A DNA stretch of 56,472 nt from positions 1 to 56,472 of the forward strand of contig CAWULT010000016.1 of the NCBI GenBank assembly GCA_963923455.1. The letters are read 5' to 3'. This document shows positions 32,168 to 40,689 of the stretch, in pieces. The stretch is from CAWULT01 sp963923455 (GTDB lineage Bacteria; Acidobacteriota; Vicinamibacteria; Vicinamibacterales; UBA2999). The notes under the pieces are model-generated. The model saw only the letters and a program-made list of their open reading frames with translations. It searched no databases and was not told where the DNA came from. The first letter of the stretch is position 1. Every line of letters begins with the position of its first letter. The position numbers were made by a program, and so were the translations under genes.

Positions 32168-33604
32168 CTACCGCGCGGCCCTGGCGAGGCCGGTGACGAT
32201 GTCCCAGTTGAACCGCACGAACCGGTGCAGTTCGCTCTCGAGAATCCGCTCGAGGTCGCTGTGCGCGCCGTAGCCCTTGGGCCCGTCCTCGACGTCGGCG
32301 GCCGGCCCGATGCCGTAGCACTGCATGCCCTTGGCTCGCAGGAAGGACATGTCGGTGGCGCCCGTGCTCATCGTCGGCAGCGTCGTCGTCTGGTAGTGCG
32401 CCGTGACGGCGGCCTCGAGAATCTTGAAGGCCTCCGTGTCGATGCGTGAGATGCCGCCGGGACGCTCGCCGAATCCGTTGAACACCACCTCGACGGATGG
32501 GTCGTTGACGACTTTCCGGATCTCGCCCATCAGGCGGTTCGGGTCGTCGTCGGGCGCCATCCGGACGTCGAGGGTGGCTCGGGCCTCCGACGGGATCACG
32601 TTGTTGCGGTACCCGCCCTGCACGATGTTGGGCGAGATCGACGTGCGGAGCATCGAGGCGCGCGCCGGCTCCTGCTCCCGCAGGTACTTGTCGGCCGGGC
32701 CCGAAATCTTCGGATCCAGGCTCAGTACGTCGCGGTAGCGCCTGGCGGCCTCGGGCGTCGACAGGTCGGCGAGCCGCTTGAAGTAGGCGGCCGTCGTGTC
32801 GTTCAGCATGATCGGCGGCTGCCACGCCGCGACGGTGGCGACCGCCTGCGACAGGTGCACCACGGCGTTGGTCGTCAGCGGCACCGAACCGTGGCCGGCG
32901 GGTCCGTGTGCGACGAGGTCCATCCCCTTGGGGATCTTCTCGGTGGTCTGAATCTGCGCAAAGCGGACCCGCCCGCCTTCTCGCGTGACGCCGCCACCTT
33001 CGGCGTAGCAGTACTCGGCGTCGATGGCGTCGTAGTGCTGGTTCACCATGAAGGCGATGCCGACGCGGGTCGAGCCTTCCTCGCCCGATTCGGCCAGGAA
33101 GATGACGTCGCGATCGAGCGCCACGCCGCTCCGTTTGAGCAGCAGCATCGTCATCAGGGCCGCGGTGAGGTTGTCCTTGTCGTCGACCGTGCCGCGGCCG
33201 TAGATGTAGCCGCCATCGCGATCGGCGCTGAACGGCCCGTGCGACGTCCACTTGCCCGGGTCGACGTTGACGGTGTCGAGATGGCCCATGACGAGCAGCG
33301 GCTTCTTGCGGCCGGTGCCCTTGAGGCGCGCCACGATGTTGGGGCGGTTCGGCTCCAGCGCGAACGTCTCCGTGGGGATGCCCTCGCGCTCGAGCGTCTG
33401 GCGGATGTAGTCGGCCGCAGGCTTCTCGATGCCGGGAGGGTCGCTCGTGTCCATCCGGACGAGCGCTTGGTAGTGCCGGAGGGTCTCGTCTTCGACAGCC
33501 TTCCAGTCGGGCTGCCCGGTGGCTTGTGCGGTGACACGGAACGCCGCGGCGGCGATTCCGGCGGCGGCAAGAAGGACGCTCAGCGCGACGCGCGTGCGGT
33601 GCAT
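32168..33604 (-). CDS. Exported M20-family metallopeptidase
   Basis: A 478-residue protein with a signal peptide (VALSVLLAAAGIAAAAFRVTAQ). The dinuclear zinc site of M20/ArgE/DapE enzymes is visible: MGHLDTVNVD (His and Asp), GRGTVDDKDN (bridging Asp), ESGEEGS (catalytic Glu and ligand Glu) and the C-terminal AHSDLERI His. A dimerisation or lid domain sits between, with GHGSVPL. Such exported enzymes cleave peptides or N-acyl amino acids. The ATG at 33604 lies only six bases behind a TAGGAT hexamer and has no ribosome site. It is the first gene of a pair with the sulfotransferase. Confidence 0.92.
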   Translation of the reverse strand: MHRTRVALSVLLAAAGIAAAAFRVTAQATGQPDWKAVEDETLRHYQALVRMDTSDPPGIEKPAADYIRQTLEREGIPTETFALEPNRPNIVARLKGTGRKKPLLVMGHLDTVNVDPGKWTSHGPFSADRDGGYIYGRGTVDDKDNLTAALMTMLLLKRSGVALDRDVIFLAESGEEGSTRVGIAFMVNQHYDAIDAEYCYAEGGGVTREGGRVRFAQIQTTEKIPKGMDLVAHGPAGHGSVPLTTNAVVHLSQAVATVAAWQPPIMLNDTTAAYFKRLADLSTPEAARRYRDVLSLDPKISGPADKYLREQEPARASMLRTSISPNIVQGGYRNNVIPSEARATLDVRMAPDDDPNRLMGEIRKVVNDPSVEVVFNGFGERPGGISRIDTEAFKILEAAVTAHYQTTTLPTMSTGATDMSFLRAKGMQCYGIGPAADVEDGPKGYGAHSDLERILESELHRFVRFNWDIVTGLARAAR

Positions 33605-33610
33605 GCGCGG

Positions 33611-33616
33611 ATCCTA
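33611..33616 (-). promoter_or_regulatory. -10 element TAGGAT of the M20 peptidase gene
   Basis: On the minus strand TAGGAT ends six bases before the ATG at 33604. This predicts transcription starting at the start codon. Confidence 0.5.
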
Positions 33617-33800
33617 CAGCACGAGAGCCGAAGCCCGTGCGGTCAATTCCCCTGGATCGATGACGCCACACGAACCTCTGGCGTCAGGCCGCGCTCGAAG
33701 CACCATGCGCAGGAGCACCCGCTGCGGTCTTGCATCGACTGGGGCCGCGGCGGGTCGACCACGGAATCCGGCCGCCGTACCGCCACTGCCGCAGCGAGCA

Positions 33801-33806
33801 TACAAT
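33801..33806 (+). promoter_or_regulatory. -10 element TACAAT of the glyoxalase-fold protein gene
   Basis: TACAAT ends 14 bases before the ATG at 33821, giving a predicted leader of about eight bases with no Shine-Dalgarno. Confidence 0.45.
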
Positions 33807-33820
33807 TCGGGCCCAACACC

Positions 33821-34852
33821 ATGCCTGTCAGTCGGGTTCTCGCGACGTCCTTGACGGTCCTGCTGGCCATTGCGCCGCTCGTGGCCCAGGCGCCCGGCTT
33901 TGGCCGGGCGACGGCAGGCGAGGACGGCACGGCCGCCGTCACCGGCCTCTTCAACTGGATCCACTCGACGGCCGACGCCGACCGGGGCGTGGCGTTCTAC
34001 CGGGACGTGCTCGGCCTGGCGCTCGTCCAGTCGCCGTTCGGCGCTGCGCCCGCTGCCCCGCCAGCGCTCCGGGCGCGAGCCGACGGCGCATCGGATCCCC
34101 TGGTCTGGGACCTCACTGGCACGCACGGCTCCACGTTCCGCAACGCGTTCATGCACCTGCCCGGCCTCGCCTTCGGGCACGAGCTCTCGGAGTTCACGGG
34201 CATTCCGCAGCGGCCCGTGCGCGCGAACCCCTGGGATCCGGGCGCCACGATGTCGATCGTCTCCGTGCCGGACATCGATCGGGTGATGTCGGCGCTGAGG
34301 CGCGCCGGCGCCGACATCGTGACCACCGGCGGCGCGCCCGTTCGTGTCGGCGGCACGCGAGCCGTCGTGGCCCGGGACCCCGACGGACACCTCGTCGAGA
34401 TCATCGAGTCGCCCACCGTCGGCGCGGCCATCGGCCTCACGGTGGCGAACCTGCGCGAGACCCGCTGTTTCTACGAAGGCGTGCTGGGGTTCAGGTTCGA
34501 AACACCGTCGCGGTTCGAGCGCGAGGCCCGAGCGCTGCTGGGAATGGACGGCGGGGAGTACCGAGTCAGCGCCGCGCGCGTGCCGGGCACGGCGATACGC
34601 CTGGAGTTCTACGAGTTCCGTGGCGTGCGGGCCACGCCGGCACGCTGGCGTTTCCAGGATCCCGGGTCGCCGCAGGTCCAGTTCCGCGTCCGTGACCTGG
34701 ATGCGCTGCTCGAGTCGAGCAGGAGAGCCCGGGTGCCGTTCGTCAGTGCCCGGCAGCAGCCCATCGAGCGTCCGTTCGGCCGGTTCGTGTTCGTCACGGA
34801 CCCCGACGGTGTCTTCGTGGAGTACGTGGAGCCGCGTCGCGGCGGCCCCTAG
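33821..34852 (+). CDS. Exported protein with two glyoxalase/VOC domains
   Basis: A 343-residue protein with a signal peptide (VLATSLTVLLAIAPLVAQ). Two vicinal-oxygen-chelate repeats follow: residues 40-205 with FNWIHSTADADRGVAFYRDV, then the VVARDPDGHLVEIIES strand, and residues 207-340 with LTVANLRETRCFYEGVLGF and the closing VFVTDPDGVFVEYVE. The repeated Asp-Pro-Asp-Gly turn and the acidic Glu after it are typical of metal-binding VOC proteins (dioxygenases, glyoxalases, resistance proteins). Export is unusual for the family but frequent in acidobacteria. Substrate is unknown. The stop codon shares a CTAG palindrome with the stop of the convergent gene. Confidence 0.82.
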   Translation: MPVSRVLATSLTVLLAIAPLVAQAPGFGRATAGEDGTAAVTGLFNWIHSTADADRGVAFYRDVLGLALVQSPFGAAPAAPPALRARADGASDPLVWDLTGTHGSTFRNAFMHLPGLAFGHELSEFTGIPQRPVRANPWDPGATMSIVSVPDIDRVMSALRRAGADIVTTGGAPVRVGGTRAVVARDPDGHLVEIIESPTVGAAIGLTVANLRETRCFYEGVLGFRFETPSRFEREARALLGMDGGEYRVSAARVPGTAIRLEFYEFRGVRATPARWRFQDPGSPQVQFRVRDLDALLESSRRARVPFVSARQQPIERPFGRFVFVTDPDGVFVEYVEPRRGGP

Positions 34853-35499
34853 CGCTGAGGCAGGAGCGCCTCGCGATCGGGCGGCACGTGCTGGTCCACG
34901 GCGTTGAGCAGCATGGCCGTCATGGTGTAGTCGCCCATGATCATGGTGATCTCGATGGTGCCCTGGCGGCCGAACAGCTGGACCATCTTCGCGAAGAGGG
35001 GCGCCGGTACCTGGTGGTTGCCACGCAGCATCGCACGGCCGAACTCGATGACCGTGGCCTCCTTCTCGGGCAGACTCGTCACCGGGCGGTCGTACTTGAT
35101 GACGTCGATCACGTTGCCGGATACGCCGGCGCGCCGTGCCCCAACCTCGTGCGAACTCCACTCGTACTGCTGGTTGTACTCCCTGGCCGGCACGAGCGTG
35201 CTGATCTCGAAGAACTGTGGACCGACGACGGTCTTGCGCAGCAGCTGATTCAGCCGGTCGTACGGTTCAGAGGCGGCCAGGCTGTACATCGAGCTGGCCG
35301 GCGGCCCCAGACGTGGCTCGTTCACGTCCTTGCCGTTGATCGCCTCGAACACACGGCGGCCCTCCGCATCGAGCGAGTCCTTCAGGATGAGCGGCAGCCG
35401 GGAATGGGACTTCGGGTCGATGTCCGGCGGCAGGGGAGCCCGGCCCGACTGGGCGGAGAGGGTCGTCGCCATCAACAGCACGATCAGCAGTCTCTTCAT
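34849..35499 (-). CDS. Exported carboxymuconolactone-decarboxylase-like protein
   Basis: A 216-residue protein with a signal peptide (MKRLLIVLLMATTLSAQ). The helical core resembles the carboxymuconolactone decarboxylase/AhpD fold: EISTLVPAREYNQQYEWSSHEVGARRAG corresponds to the active helix region, but the Cys-x-x-Cys of AhpD-type peroxidases is absent (the helix has no Cys), so a lactone decarboxylase-type role or a non-redox role is more likely. Convergent with the VOC gene and sharing CTAG as overlapping stop codons. AAAGGGAC precedes the ATG, and a TATGCT -10 lies about 36 bases upstream, so it has a conventional leader. Confidence 0.75.
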   Translation of the reverse strand: MKRLLIVLLMATTLSAQSGRAPLPPDIDPKSHSRLPLILKDSLDAEGRRVFEAINGKDVNEPRLGPPASSMYSLAASEPYDRLNQLLRKTVVGPQFFEISTLVPAREYNQQYEWSSHEVGARRAGVSGNVIDVIKYDRPVTSLPEKEATVIEFGRAMLRGNHQVPAPLFAKMVQLFGRQGTIEITMIMGDYTMTAMLLNAVDQHVPPDREALLPQR

Positions 35500-35535
35500 G
35501 TCTACTGTCCCTTTCGGACCCGGCGGCCGGTCGGC

Positions 35536-35541
35536 AGCATA
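35536..35541 (-). promoter_or_regulatory. -10 element TATGCT of the carboxymuconolactone-decarboxylase-like gene
   Basis: On the minus strand TATGCT lies 36 bases before the ATG at 35499, which also has an AAAGGGAC ribosome site. It is an example of the leadered layout. Confidence 0.4.
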
Positions 35542-35562
35542 CCGCTCCAGGTGACGCCCGTG

Positions 35563-37212
35563 CTAGGCGCGCCTCAACGCGGCGAGCGCGCGCCGCTCCG
35601 CGCCGAACGGATCGTTGACCACGCGGCACTCCCGGTCGAACACCATGGTCGGCCTCGTGTTCGCGTCGAAGACCGGCCAGGTGGGAAGCCCCGGATGGCT
35701 CGGGTTGCCCGAGCGCGCGAAGGCCGCCCACGCGCGGCTCATGCGGTCGGCCAGCGCATACCGGTCCTGTCCGGTGCCGTTCATGAACGACGCGTCGTCC
35801 ACGTGATCGAAGACGAACGGGAGTTCCATGCCGTGCATCGAGCGCACACGGCCGTTGCGCAGGGGCGATCGCCACTGGAAGTAGTACATGAAGACGGGGG
35901 CGCGCCCGAGTGCCGTCTGACGGTCGGCAATCGTGTGCGCGGAGAGGCGCAGCGGTGAGGCGTCGCCGGCGACGATGGCGGCCAGGTCGCCCGGGGTTGC
36001 CGACGGGCGGCCCTTTCGATAGACGGCCACCAGCCGGGCCACGTCCGCGGGGTCGGCCTTCAGCGTCGACGCCAGCTGCCTGACGAGCGCGCCATCGTCG
36101 GAGGGCTCGGTCGTCCAGTACGGGTCATCCGGGTTTGCGTACGGCACGCCCTCCGTTTCGTTGGAGCCGCACAGAATGGGGACGTCGGCCGCCAGCGGCG
36201 AGGCCGACGGCTCGAACGGGTGCACGGTCAGCATGCGCCCGTCCCGCACGGGCACGAACCGCAGGGAGATGTCACCCTCCGGAGAGGGCACCCCGGCTTG
36301 GCCGCCGGCCCGTCCAGACCCGCCGGTCAGGGCCGCGAGGATGCGCTCGGGCGCCAGCGCCGCGAGCGCGTCCACGTCGGACGCCCTGAGTTGCAGCCGG
36401 CGGAGGAGGATCGATGTGGCCTCCTGTGCGGCCGGCACCTCCAGGGCGCTCACCGCCGTGTCGGCGAGCGTGGCCATGATGATGGACTTGTGGAAGAGGC
36501 CCCGGGCCCCGGGCATGCCACGCAGGATGGCCGTCTTGCCACCGCCGCCGGACTGGCCGAAGACCGTCACGTTGCCCGGGTCGCCGCCGAACCGGCCGAT
36601 GTGGTCGCGGACCCAGCGGAGCGCCTGCACGATGTCCTGCATGCCGAGGTTCGCCGAGCGCGAGAAGCGTTCGACGCCCGAGTCGGCCAGGTGCAGGAAC
36701 CCGAAGGCGTTCAGTCGGTGCGTGAGGGTGACCACGACCACGTCGTGCTTGCGCGCGAGCGACGCGCCCTCGTAGAAGCGCGAGTTGCCGGACCCGGTCC
36801 TGAACCCGCCACCGTGCATCCACACCATGACCGGGCGGCGGGCATCGCCCAGCGCTGGCGTCCAGACGTTCAACTTGAGGCAGTCCTCGCTCATCGGGCC
36901 GGTGCCCGTCAGGAAGTCGCCGGCCTCGGGGACCATGGCCCGGAATGGCTGGAACGCGCGCGGTCCGTAGTCGAGCGCGTCCCTGACCCCCGTCCAGGAT
37001 GACGGTGCCGCGGGGGGCATGAACCGGTTCGTCCCGCCGGTAGGCGCGCCGTAGGGAATCCCTTTGAACGCGACCACGCCCGGCGAGGCCGCGCCGCGCA
37101 GGCGGCCGGAGGCCGTTTCGACGATCGGGCCTGGCGTGGCGGGCGCCTGGGCCCACGTGCGTCGGCCGATGACCGTGCCGCCGGCCGTGACGAGGAACTG
37201 TCGGCGATTCAT
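35563..37212 (-). CDS. Exported type-B carboxylesterase
   Basis: A 549-residue alpha/beta hydrolase starting at the ATG at 37212, with a Tat-like leader MNRRQFLVTAGGTVIGRR. Oxyanion-hole motif HGGG is at about 133-136, the signature SEDCLKLNVWTP at about 108-119, and the nucleophile Ser221 lies in VFGQSGGGGKT. The elbow is GQSGG where most carboxylesterases have GESAGG. The acid and His come from the C-terminal half (MHGMELPFVF region). The reaction is ester hydrolysis of an unknown exported substrate. The start lies eight bases behind a TAGGAT hexamer without a ribosome site. Reading the open frame further upstream gives unlikely sequence. Confidence 0.88.
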   Translation of the reverse strand: MNRRQFLVTAGGTVIGRRTWAQAPATPGPIVETASGRLRGAASPGVVAFKGIPYGAPTGGTNRFMPPAAPSSWTGVRDALDYGPRAFQPFRAMVPEAGDFLTGTGPMSEDCLKLNVWTPALGDARRPVMVWMHGGGFRTGSGNSRFYEGASLARKHDVVVVTLTHRLNAFGFLHLADSGVERFSRSANLGMQDIVQALRWVRDHIGRFGGDPGNVTVFGQSGGGGKTAILRGMPGARGLFHKSIIMATLADTAVSALEVPAAQEATSILLRRLQLRASDVDALAALAPERILAALTGGSGRAGGQAGVPSPEGDISLRFVPVRDGRMLTVHPFEPSASPLAADVPILCGSNETEGVPYANPDDPYWTTEPSDDGALVRQLASTLKADPADVARLVAVYRKGRPSATPGDLAAIVAGDASPLRLSAHTIADRQTALGRAPVFMYYFQWRSPLRNGRVRSMHGMELPFVFDHVDDASFMNGTGQDRYALADRMSRAWAAFARSGNPSHPGLPTWPVFDANTRPTMVFDRECRVVNDPFGAERRALAALRRA

Positions 37213-37220
37213 GGGTGCCG

Positions 37221-37230
37221 ATCCTACATC
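37221..37230. promoter_or_regulatory. Overlapping divergent -10-like hexamers upstream of the esterase gene
   Basis: The bases atcctacatc give TAGGAT on the minus strand (37221-37226), eight bases before the esterase ATG, and TACATC on the plus strand (37225-37230), seven bases before an ATG at 37238 and 15 before the ATG at 37246 of the decayed gene. This is the third case of the overlapping layout in the window. Confidence 0.4.
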
Positions 37231-37245
37231 CGCGACCATGTCCCC

Positions 37246-37470
37246 ATGCCTGGCGACGCTGCACGCCCGGCGTCCCGTCTGCGGGCGACCGTTGGTCTCG
37301 TCGCGGCGTCGGCCTTTGCCCTGGCGGCGCTCGCCGTCGCCCCGGTTGCGGCGCAGGGTGCAAGCCGCTGGCCATGGCCACGCTGCTCGATCGCATCGAG
37401 ACCTGCTGCTGAACAACCCCGTCATCGAGGTGAACGGCGACCGGGCCACTGGGCACGGGGCGCCATGGCT
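37246..37470 (+). pseudogene. Decayed exported SnoaL/NTF2-like gene
   Basis: An intact signal peptide (from ATG 37246, hydrophobic VGLVAASAFALAALAV, cleavage PVAAQ at about 37356) is followed by family-like pieces in two other frames. PLAMATLLDRIE at about 37361-37395 is one frame away, and LLLNNPVIEVNGDRATGHG at about 37398-37456 is in the third. In related acidobacterial SnoaL-like proteins I recall, the LLDRIE and LxNPxIEVNGDRAT segments are about 90 residues apart, so a deletion plus frameshifts is inferred. The rest of the gap to 37638 holds no ORF I can support. Confidence 0.5.
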
Positions 37471-37638
37471 GAGGGGTCCAAGGATCTCTCATCGACGCGA
37501 ACTATCCCCCGCACGGCTGCTCGTCTCTCTCATGGTTCCCCGTCCTCTCGAGGCCGCGCTTCGGCACGATCAGTGCACTGGCGCGTTCGGGCGATATCAA
37601 GGCCCTGGAAGAATCCGGAGCCTCAGAACGGGGTACCC

Positions 37639-39477
37639 ATGACGATTGGACAGATCCGCGACTGCCTCGGCGCCGTGTTCCTGGCCGCCCTCGTTTCGGC
37701 CGTTCCGTCGGCCGCGCAAACCGCGGACGAGCCTTCAGTCCGTGGCTTCGTATCGCTCGGGGCTGGCGTGGTGATTCCTCAAGAGTTCACGCTGGTCGGA
37801 ACGGTCTCGAGCGGCAGCAACCGGGCCGAGTTCGTTACTGCGTCCGGAAGTCGACGCCGCCCGGTCCTCGACTTCGGGGCTGGCGTCGTGGTTCGCCGCC
37901 GCTTGTCAATCGGTGCTGCGTTCTCCAGGTACACCGGGTCATGGCCGGGCACGCTCACCGTCAGGCTGACGCATCCGGCGTTCCACCCGACGATATCGGC
38001 GGACGCAGCGACCTCGCCGCTCGATCGCACCTCGACTTCGCTGCACATGCAGGCGGGCTATGTGTTCCAGTTTGGAGAGCGAGCGTCCCTGACCCTGTTC
38101 GGCGGTCCGTCGCACGTCAGTCTGACGCAGGACCTCATAGGCGACCTGGACTACGACGAAGACGTCGACCTGATCACGGGACGCTGGTACATCCTGGGTC
38201 CGGCCGTTGGCGTCGGCGAACGGACGAAGGCCTCGGGATGGGGGTACAACGCCGGCGCCGACGTCACGTACCAGTTGTCGTCGATCGTCGGAGTCGGCGC
38301 CCTGGCCCGCTATACGCGGGCCACGCTCGACCTCGACAACCTGATTCAGGCGGAGATCGACGACCTACCAGCCACACAGAGCACCAGTCTGGGTGGCCTG
38401 GAGATCACGGGCGGGCTGCGCCTGCGCCTTGCCGGCTCGAGGGCTGCCAGTGGAGGCACCCCAGCCTGGGAGGTGGAGGCCCACGCCGGCGGAGCGCTCG
38501 GGAGCAGTCCAGGCGGCAAGGTGGCGCTGCCTCACGTCGGAGGACCCTTCACAGCCGTGGACGGATCGCCAAGTCGCACCGTGCCGTCCTGGTACTTCGG
38601 CGAAGGGGCGCAGATCTTCGGCGAGAACGCCATGTCGCGCGGACGATCGGCTCGTATCTCGCCCCTCGACCCGGTCCTCGACACGTCTGCCGTCGCAGCG
38701 GCCCTGGGCAGGACCTTCGGAGTGCGACTGGGCCGAGCGTTGACGCCGCGGCTGGGGATCGAGTTCAGCATCGACGTCTCACGGGGAGGGCTGGCGTTGA
38801 CGGACGACGCCCTCGCCACCATCGAGGCCAGCCGCTCGACATTCGAGGCTGGGTTCAGCGAGCTGCTGGCGACGAGCGCCAGCGTCGCGCGCGCTGGCCA
38901 GCGCGTCAGTTCCAGTTCGACCCTCGCGGCGGCCACCGGCAATCAGTTCATCGCCGCTGGAGCGCTCAGACTCAACCTGCTCCGAGGCCGCGCATTCATG
39001 CCCTACGCCGTGGTGGGTGGCGGTCTCATCTCACAGACCGGGGATCTGCCGACGGTGGCGCTGCGCGGCTCCTATGAGTTCACGTCGGTCAGCAACACGT
39101 CGTACGGACAGTCCGACGACGTGGGCGTACGATTCGTCTCGTCGAACTCGTTTGCGCCGCTCGTGGGCGCCGGATTCACGCAGGCGATCACGGCGCGAGG
39201 CGGTATTCGCGCCGACGTCAGGGCCTATCTGGCGGCGGACAACGTGGCCGTCCTGATGAACGCGTCCGGACGGACGACTCGTGCTGCGAGAGGCGCCTTC
39301 AGATTCGACGGCACACCATCCATTCAGATCAGCGGCTTCGACGGTCCTGGGTCGACTCTCTCCGAAGCCGTTGGCGCGCCGTTTCCAGCATCCGGCGCCG
39401 ATTACCTGGAGGTGGCCAGGGGGAGCGGCACGCGAGCGCTCGTCACGTTCACTGTGGGGTACTACTGGCGGTTCTGA
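37639..39477 (+). CDS. Predicted outer-membrane beta-barrel protein of unknown function
   Basis: A 612-residue protein with a signal peptide (MTIGQIRDCLGAVFLAALVS, cleavage PSAAQ). The mature chain is an almost continuous run of amphipathic strands separated by Gly/Ser/Asp turns, for example VRGFVSLGAGVVIP, LHMQAGYVFQFGERASLTLFGG and ITGGLRLRLAGSR. There appear to be two similar barrel halves (about 35-270 and 280-612), each with a YVFQFG- or YAVVGGG-like strand, and the end ALVTFTVGYYWRF carries the C-terminal Phe typical of BAM-assembled barrels. I do not recognise a named family. The ATG at 37639 has a GGGG just upstream. Codon use is less GC-rich than in the neighbours. A terminator hairpin follows. 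Confidence 0.75.
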   Translation: MTIGQIRDCLGAVFLAALVSAVPSAAQTADEPSVRGFVSLGAGVVIPQEFTLVGTVSSGSNRAEFVTASGSRRRPVLDFGAGVVVRRRLSIGAAFSRYTGSWPGTLTVRLTHPAFHPTISADAATSPLDRTSTSLHMQAGYVFQFGERASLTLFGGPSHVSLTQDLIGDLDYDEDVDLITGRWYILGPAVGVGERTKASGWGYNAGADVTYQLSSIVGVGALARYTRATLDLDNLIQAEIDDLPATQSTSLGGLEITGGLRLRLAGSRAASGGTPAWEVEAHAGGALGSSPGGKVALPHVGGPFTAVDGSPSRTVPSWYFGEGAQIFGENAMSRGRSARISPLDPVLDTSAVAAALGRTFGVRLGRALTPRLGIEFSIDVSRGGLALTDDALATIEASRSTFEAGFSELLATSASVARAGQRVSSSSTLAAATGNQFIAAGALRLNLLRGRAFMPYAVVGGGLISQTGDLPTVALRGSYEFTSVSNTSYGQSDDVGVRFVSSNSFAPLVGAGFTQAITARGGIRADVRAYLAADNVAVLMNASGRTTRAARGAFRFDGTPSIQISGFDGPGSTLSEAVGAPFPASGADYLEVARGSGTRALVTFTVGYYWRF

Positions 39478-39627
39478 GGCGGCCGCGCGCGTTGAGGGCG
39501 AGTCCCTGGGAGACGGCGGAGGCGCTGGAGGCGCGCGCCCGTCCTCTGGTCGTGGTCACTGCGACGTCAGTCCGTCGGTCCGGGCGTGCGGTACTGCCCT
39601 GCCTGCCCGATGGACGCGGCCCAGGTG

Positions 39628-39661
39628 ACGATGAGAGCCCGCGGTCGCGGGCCCTCATCGT
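39628..39661. terminator. Bidirectional hairpin terminator after the beta-barrel gene
   Basis: Arms 39628-39643 and 39646-39661 form a 16-base inverted repeat with one mismatch and a two-base loop (core CCCGCGGTCGCGGG). It lies between the convergent beta-barrel and quinone reductase genes. There is no U tract. The rest of the 237-base gap contains nothing else I can name. Confidence 0.7.
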
Positions 39662-39714
39662 GGTCCAGCATGTCGATTCGGATCTGAAGCGGCTCGTGCC
39701 GGCCACGCAGGCGG

Positions 39715-40674
39715 CTACGGCACGAGCACGATCTTGCCCATCGCCCCGGGCTCCATCACTGCGACGTGGGCCTGTGCCGCGTCCACCAGCGGCAGTTCTT
39801 TCGCGATCACCGGGCTCAGCGTGCCGTTCTCGAGCCCGGCCGCGATGCCGGCGTGGATCTCGTCGAACTCGGCGCGGGTGGTGTTGAAGAGGGTCATGCC
39901 GAGGATGGCGGCGTCCTTGGCCATGGCCTTCCGCGGGTCGATCTCGACGCGTCCCCGGTTGCCGATCACGACGACGCGGCCGTGCAGCGCCAGCACGTCG
40001 AGGTCCTTGTCGAGGTTGACGTTCGCCAGCATCTCCAGCACCACGTCGACGCCCCGCCCGCCGGTGAGCGTCAGCACCTGCTGCAGGTAGTCCGCGTCTC
40101 GGTGGTTGAGCACGTGGTGCGCGCCCTGCGCCTTCACCAGCGCCGCGCCGTCGGCCGTGCCGGCGGTGCCGATCACCCTCAGCCCGTGGCTGCGCGCCAT
40201 CTGGACGGCCGCGGTGCCCACGCCACCGCTCGCGCCGTGCACGAGCACCGTGTCGCCCGCCTTGGCCCGGGCGCGGATGAAGAGCGCGCGCCACGCCGTG
40301 GCGTACGGCACGCCGATGGCCGCGCCCTGCGCGAACGACGCGCGCGCCGGCAGCGGCACCGCCTGCCAGTCCTCGCAGAGGGCCAGTTCGGCGCAGCCGC
40401 CCACGGCCGAGAACGCATACACACGGTCGCCCGCCTTCACGCGCGCCACGCCGGCGCCCACCGCCTCGACCACGCCGCCGATGTCGGTGCCCGGCGTGTA
40501 GGGCAGCGCGGGCTTGCGCGCGTACGTGCCGCTGCGGATGTAGCCGTCGACGGGATTGATGCCGACGGCGCGCACGCGGACGAGCACCTGGCCGGGGCCT
40601 GGAGCAGGGTCGGGCACGGTCTCGAGCCGCATCACCTCGGGACCGCCGAACTCACGCACAACGATTGCCTTCAT
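39715..40674 (-). CDS. NADPH:quinone reductase-type MDR oxidoreductase
   Basis: A 319-residue zinc-free medium-chain dehydrogenase. The start MKAIVVREFGGPEVMRLETV and the PDPAPGPGQVLVRVRAVGIN block are typical, the nucleotide-binding turn is GASGGVGTAAVQMARSHG at about 145-162, and RVYAFS marks the substrate domain. No structural zinc cysteines are present, as expected for the quinone reductase/zeta-crystallin branch, which reduces quinones or enones with NADPH. The gene starts 15 bases after the stop of the amidohydrolase gene on the same strand, so they probably form an operon. Confidence 0.92.
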   Translation of the reverse strand: MKAIVVREFGGPEVMRLETVPDPAPGPGQVLVRVRAVGINPVDGYIRSGTYARKPALPYTPGTDIGGVVEAVGAGVARVKAGDRVYAFSAVGGCAELALCEDWQAVPLPARASFAQGAAIGVPYATAWRALFIRARAKAGDTVLVHGASGGVGTAAVQMARSHGLRVIGTAGTADGAALVKAQGAHHVLNHRDADYLQQVLTLTGGRGVDVVLEMLANVNLDKDLDVLALHGRVVVIGNRGRVEIDPRKAMAKDAAILGMTLFNTTRAEFDEIHAGIAAGLENGTLSPVIAKELPLVDAAQAHVAVMEPGAMGKIVLVP

Positions 40675-40689
40675 GGAACCTCCGATGGA

